A DNA stretch of 64,000 nt, taken from positions 59,519 to 123,518 of the forward strand of contig NZ_QBKZ01000013.1 in assembly GCF_003056725.1 (NCBI RefSeq), written 5' to 3'. A program made the position numbers and the translations under genes. Origin of the DNA: Mangrovicoccus ximenensis (lineage in GTDB: Bacteria > Pseudomonadota > Alphaproteobacteria > Rhodobacterales > Rhodobacteraceae). The notes beneath the pieces are model-generated. The model was not told the DNA's origin and did not search any database. It was given only the letters and a program-made list of their open reading frames with translations. This document shows, one piece after another, positions 61,529 through 64,000 of the stretch; the first letter of the stretch is position 1; each line of letters starts with the position of its first letter.

Positions 61529-62044
61529 ATGAGAACTGGACTTTATCCGGGCACGTTCGACCCGCTGACGATGGGGCACGTGGACATCATCAAGCGCGGC
61601 TGCAAGCTGGTCGACCATCTGGTGATCGGCGTGGCGATCAACCGCGACAAGGGGCCGCTGTTTTCGCTCGAAGAGCGCGTCGCGATGATCGAGGCGGAGA
61701 AGGAGATGCTGGCGGCGGGGACGGACTGCAAGATCACCGTCCATCCCTTCGAGAACCTGCTGATCCACTGCGCGCAGGATGTCGGCGCCAGCGTGATCAT
61801 CCGCGGCCTGCGCGCGGTGGCGGATTTCGAATACGAATTCCAGATGGTCGCGATGAACCGCACGCTCAGCCAGGATGTCGAGACGGTCTTCCTGATGGCG
61901 GAGGCGCAGCATCAGGCCATCGCGTCGAAGCTGGTCAAGGAAATCGCCCGGCTCGAGGGGGACGTGTCGAAATTCGTCACCCCTGCCGTGCGCGAGGCGC
62001 TCGTGGCCCGGATGGCCGAGCGCCGGTCGTCTCAGAAACCGTAG
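61529..62044 (+). CDS. coaD: Pantetheine-phosphate adenylyltransferase
   Basis: A 171-residue enzyme transferring AMP from ATP to 4'-phosphopantetheine, the penultimate step of coenzyme A synthesis. Start ATG 61529 after GAGGGG gives MRTGLYPGTFDPLTMGHVDI, with the nucleotidyltransferase HxGH-type motif (TMGH). IIRGLRAVADFEYEFQMVAMN is the phosphopantetheine-binding segment, and the C-terminal SKLVKEIARLEGDVSKFV is also typical. Its last 13 bp overlap the end of the convergent DUF1127 gene. Complete. Confidence 0.95.
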   Translation: MRTGLYPGTFDPLTMGHVDIIKRGCKLVDHLVIGVAINRDKGPLFSLEERVAMIEAEKEMLAAGTDCKITVHPFENLLIHCAQDVGASVIIRGLRAVADFEYEFQMVAMNRTLSQDVETVFLMAEAQHQAIASKLVKEIARLEGDVSKFVTPAVREALVARMAERRSSQKP

Positions 62045-62196
62045 ACCGACTCGTGGGCGATGCGGCGGAAATCGGCGCGCGCCAGGCCCAGATCGGCAGC
62101 TTCGCGGTCGGAGAGCATGTTCAGTTCGTTCAGCGTGCGGCGGAAGCGCTCGCGCTGAGCGAAACGGCTTTTCCAGGTGTTCACGATCTTCGTCAT
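62032..62196 (-). CDS. Second DUF1127 small protein
   Basis: A 54-residue basic protein from ATG 62196. The family motif reads RRTLNELNMLSDREAADLGLARADFRRIA. It is convergent with coaD, and the two stop regions overlap by 13 bp, so their mRNAs would share complementary 3' ends. Homologues are RNA-associated regulators in related bacteria. Compared with the 65-residue paralogue at 27031, it is shorter at the N-terminus. Confidence 0.8.
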   Translation of the reverse strand: MTKIVNTWKSRFAQRERFRRTLNELNMLSDREAADLGLARADFRRIAHESVYGF

Positions 62197-62423
62197 TTTC
62201 GGCCTCGTCGGATATGTATGTGTACGTCTGTTGAAGCCTAGATAGGTGATGGCGCTAACGCGCAAAACCGCCAAAGCGGCAGTCCCGGCATGCGTGTGCT
62301 GCAACGCAGAATGAAAAATTCGTTCATAGGTGCAGAGGGTTGCGGCGCGGTGTTGCGCTGGCTGCATGGCCGGAATTCTGCGCCCGCAACCTTCCCTGAG
62401 GTTGTGCCTTGACCGGAAACGGA

Positions 62424-62453
62424 AAAACCGCGCAGCGGCGGCTGCGCGGTTTT
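62424..62453 (-). terminator. Bidirectional intrinsic terminator of gapA
   Basis: A perfect 13-bp inverted repeat (62424-62436 with 62441-62453, 4-nt loop) has A-runs on the left and T-runs on the right, so it can terminate from either side. It lies 23 nt beyond the gapA stop on the minus strand. Confidence 0.85.
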
Positions 62454-62475
62454 CCGTATCGTCACGCGCTGATTG

Positions 62476-63477
62476 TCAGAGCGTCTTGCCGATTTCCGCT
62501 GCGGTATCGACCATGCGGTTCGAGAAGCCCCATTCGTTGTCGTACCAGCTCAGGATGCGGACCATGTTGCCGTCGAGCACCTTGGTCTGCTCGGCCGCGA
62601 AGGTCGAGGAATGCGGGTCGTGGTTGAAGTCCATCGACACCATCGGACCGGCGGCATAGCCGAGCACGCCCTTCAGCGGGCCTTCGGCGGCGGCCTTCAC
62701 CAGCGCGTTGATCTCTTCGGCGGTGGTGTCGCGCGCGGCTTCGAAGGTCAGGTCGACGCAGGACACGTTCGGGGTCGGCACGCGGATCGCGACGCCGTCG
62801 AGCTTGCCGGCCAGATCGGGCATCACCAGGCCGATGGCGCGGGCGGCGCCGGTCGAGGTCGGGATCATGTTCATCGCCGCCGCGCGGGCGCGGTAGAGAT
62901 CCTTGTGCATCGTGTCCAGCGTCGGCTGGTCGCCGGTATAGCTGTGGATCGTCGTCATGAAGCCGCGGGTGATGCCGATCGCCTCGTGCAGCACCTTGGT
63001 CACCGGCGCCAGGCAGTTGGTCGTGCAGGAGCCGTTGGAGATGACTTTCTGGTCGGCAGTGATCGTGCCGTGGTTCACGCCGAAGACGACGGTGTTGTCG
63101 GCGCCCGAGGCAGGGGCCGAGACCAGGACGCGGGACGAGCCGTTCTCCAGATGCAGCGCGGCCTTCTCGCGCGCCGTGAAGATGCCGGTGCATTCCATCG
63201 CGATATCGACATGGCTCCAGGGCAGTTTCGCGGGATCGCGCTCGGCGGTCACCTTGATCTTGCCCTGGCCGACATCGATCCAGTCCTCGCCGGTCGTCAC
63301 CTCGCCATTGTAGCGTCCGTGGACGCTGTCATAGCGGAACAGATGGGCGTTGGTTTCCACCGGACCGAGATCGTTGATCGCGACGACTTCGATATCCGAG
63401 CGGCCGCTTTCCATGACCGCGCGGAGGACGTTGCGGCCGATGCGGCCAAAACCGTTGATTGCGACCTGAATGGCCAT
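62476..63477 (-). CDS. gapA: Type I glyceraldehyde-3-phosphate dehydrogenase
   Basis: A 333-residue glycolytic enzyme starting MAIQVAINGFGRIGRNVLRA, ATG 63477 behind GGGAGG. The Rossmann motif is followed by AINDLG, where the Asp favours NAD. The active-site Cys151 is in SNGSCTTNCLAP, with the His of the HSYTGDQ segment. It converts glyceraldehyde-3-phosphate to 1,3-bisphosphoglycerate in the lower pathway fed by sugars such as those taken up through Agl. Two LacI-type palindromes upstream suggest carbon-source control. Complete. Confidence 0.95.
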   Translation of the reverse strand: MAIQVAINGFGRIGRNVLRAVMESGRSDIEVVAINDLGPVETNAHLFRYDSVHGRYNGEVTTGEDWIDVGQGKIKVTAERDPAKLPWSHVDIAMECTGIFTAREKAALHLENGSSRVLVSAPASGADNTVVFGVNHGTITADQKVISNGSCTTNCLAPVTKVLHEAIGITRGFMTTIHSYTGDQPTLDTMHKDLYRARAAAMNMIPTSTGAARAIGLVMPDLAGKLDGVAIRVPTPNVSCVDLTFEAARDTTAEEINALVKAAAEGPLKGVLGYAAGPMVSMDFNHDPHSSTFAAEQTKVLDGNMVRILSWYDNEWGFSNRMVDTAAEIGKTL

Positions 63478-63511
63478 GATCTGCCTCCCTTTCAGCAGCG
63501 TGCAGGGTTGC

Positions 63512-63565
63512 GTTAGCCCTAACATTTCCCACGCTGCCGTCAACAGCAAGATGATTGCGCTAACA
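63512..63565. promoter_or_regulatory. Candidate LacI-type operators upstream of gapA
   Basis: GTTAG (63512-63516) and CTAAC (63519-63523) form a palindrome with a 2-nt centre, 35 nt before the gapA ATG. A second, imperfect site of the same kind, TGATTGCGCTAACA, lies at 63552-63565. Such TTAGC-GCTAA symmetry is typical of LacI-family sites, and in Rhodobacter a LacI-type central-carbon regulator (CceR) is known. Linking it to these sites is inference from memory of the family. Confidence 0.4.
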
Positions 63566-63619
63566 GGTCCAAATCGTCACGCTTGCGGGAGGCCGGGCGC
63601 GGCGGCGGTGCCGCGCCCG

Positions 63620-64000
63620 CCTGCGCTCAGGCTTTCCGCCTGCGGGGCGCGGCAGCAGGCGGTCGAGGCGGCGATGCAGGCGGGCTGCACCGGGGCAGGG
63701 ATCCCGCCCGGCCCGGTCGGCGACAGCGACGTGATCACCGTGCTGCCCGCGCTGGAGATCGCCGCGGGCTTCCCCGGGCAGGAGACGGACCAGCCGGTGC
63801 CCGCGGGGCTCGGCTGGGGGCTCTACCAGGGCTACGTGATCGGCAACCAGGCCAAGCTCGCCTACCGCGCGGCGCTGAACCAGCATTTCCTGCCGCGCAT
63901 CCTTCTGGGCCTCGAAGAGCAGATGGGCCGCTCGATCAACAACCCGGATTTCCTCTATGACGCGCTCAAGACCTATCTGATGCTCGGCCAGCTCGGGCCG
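63620..64000 (+). pseudogene. tssM: Type VI secretion protein TssM (IcmF), internal fragment at the window edge
   Basis: A plus-strand frame open to the right edge reads VITVLPALEIAAGF, LGWGLYQGYVIGNQAKLAYRAAL, NQHFLPRILLGLEEQM and PDFLYDALKTYLMLGQLGP. This is the periplasmic middle part of TssM, the large inner-membrane protein of the type VI secretion membrane complex. The N-terminal membrane helices and NTPase-like domain are missing; the frame emerges from featureless DNA near 63620, 140 bp from the divergent gapA start. Whether the rest follows beyond the window cannot be seen. Confidence 0.75.

Overview
The window is a high-GC stretch of an alphaproteobacterial chromosome, most likely Rhodobacteraceae (Paracoccus/Rhodobacter relatives). 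Pointers are the aglR-EFGAK alpha-glucoside locus in its alphaproteobacterial order, a Usg-family protein, two small DUF1127 proteins, VPLPA-type C-terminal sorting signals, fused DctQM TRAP permeases, and the housekeeping set guaB, accD-folC, parE, gyrA, coaD and gapA. No tRNA, rRNA or CRISPR array was seen.

Layout. 1-0.8 kb: pieces of dnaB and a cytochrome b561. 0.85-9.4 kb: AEC transporter, LacI-type aglR, then the divergent aglEFGAK operon, complete from binding protein to ATPase. 9.4-11.6 kb: an unknown gene and guaB. 11.6-17 kb: LysR fragment, radical SAM protein, MscS channel, remnants of a TctD/TctE-like two-component pair and a truncated RNase T2. 17-20.1 kb: folC-accD, then halves of a CPBP protease and a glutamine synthetase. 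20.2-26.3 kb: GntR regulator, Xre/RES toxin-antitoxin pair, MaoC-like hydratase and a tripartite tricarboxylate transporter operon. 26.6-28 kb: RTX, GNAT and CcdA fragments plus an intact CcdB. 29.2-33.1 kb: truncated ABC ATPase, HsdR_N-domain protein, parE. 33.2-38.2 kb: MFS and IS110 remnants, decayed DNA, truncated PPDK-like gene, frameshifted lipase. 38-42.3 kb: ABC ATPase, two related VPLPA-anchored proteins, choloylglycine-hydrolase-type enzyme, HIT protein. 43.7-50.7 kb: NYN ribonuclease, I78 inhibitor lipoprotein, GlsB-like protein, TRAP transporter, YfdX, and an in-frame membrane-protein/TrmD fusion. 50.9-56.1 kb: VOC protein, LysR fused in frame to a large beta-repeat adhesin segment, an unknown protein, ADH and ABC-permease remnants. 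58.2-64 kb: gyrA, usg, coaD, DUF1127, gapA and the edge of a T6SS tssM.

The most striking property is structural. About twenty times a gene is cut mid-frame and continues directly as part of an unrelated gene, with no insertion sequence at the join. Even essential genes (dnaB, trmD) are affected. This fits either many deletions between short homologies or chimeric assembly/consensus joins, and only reads can decide. Between these joins lie four long stretches (about 28-29.2, 33.5-36, 42.3-43.7 and 56.1-58.2 kb) with no convincing gene. They hold inverted repeats and one 21-bp exact repeat shared between distant sites. I see no clear new multi-gene system. The best leads for new biology are the paired VPLPA proteins with a conserved Cys-Cys motif, the stand-alone HsdR_N protein, and the repeats in the decayed zones.
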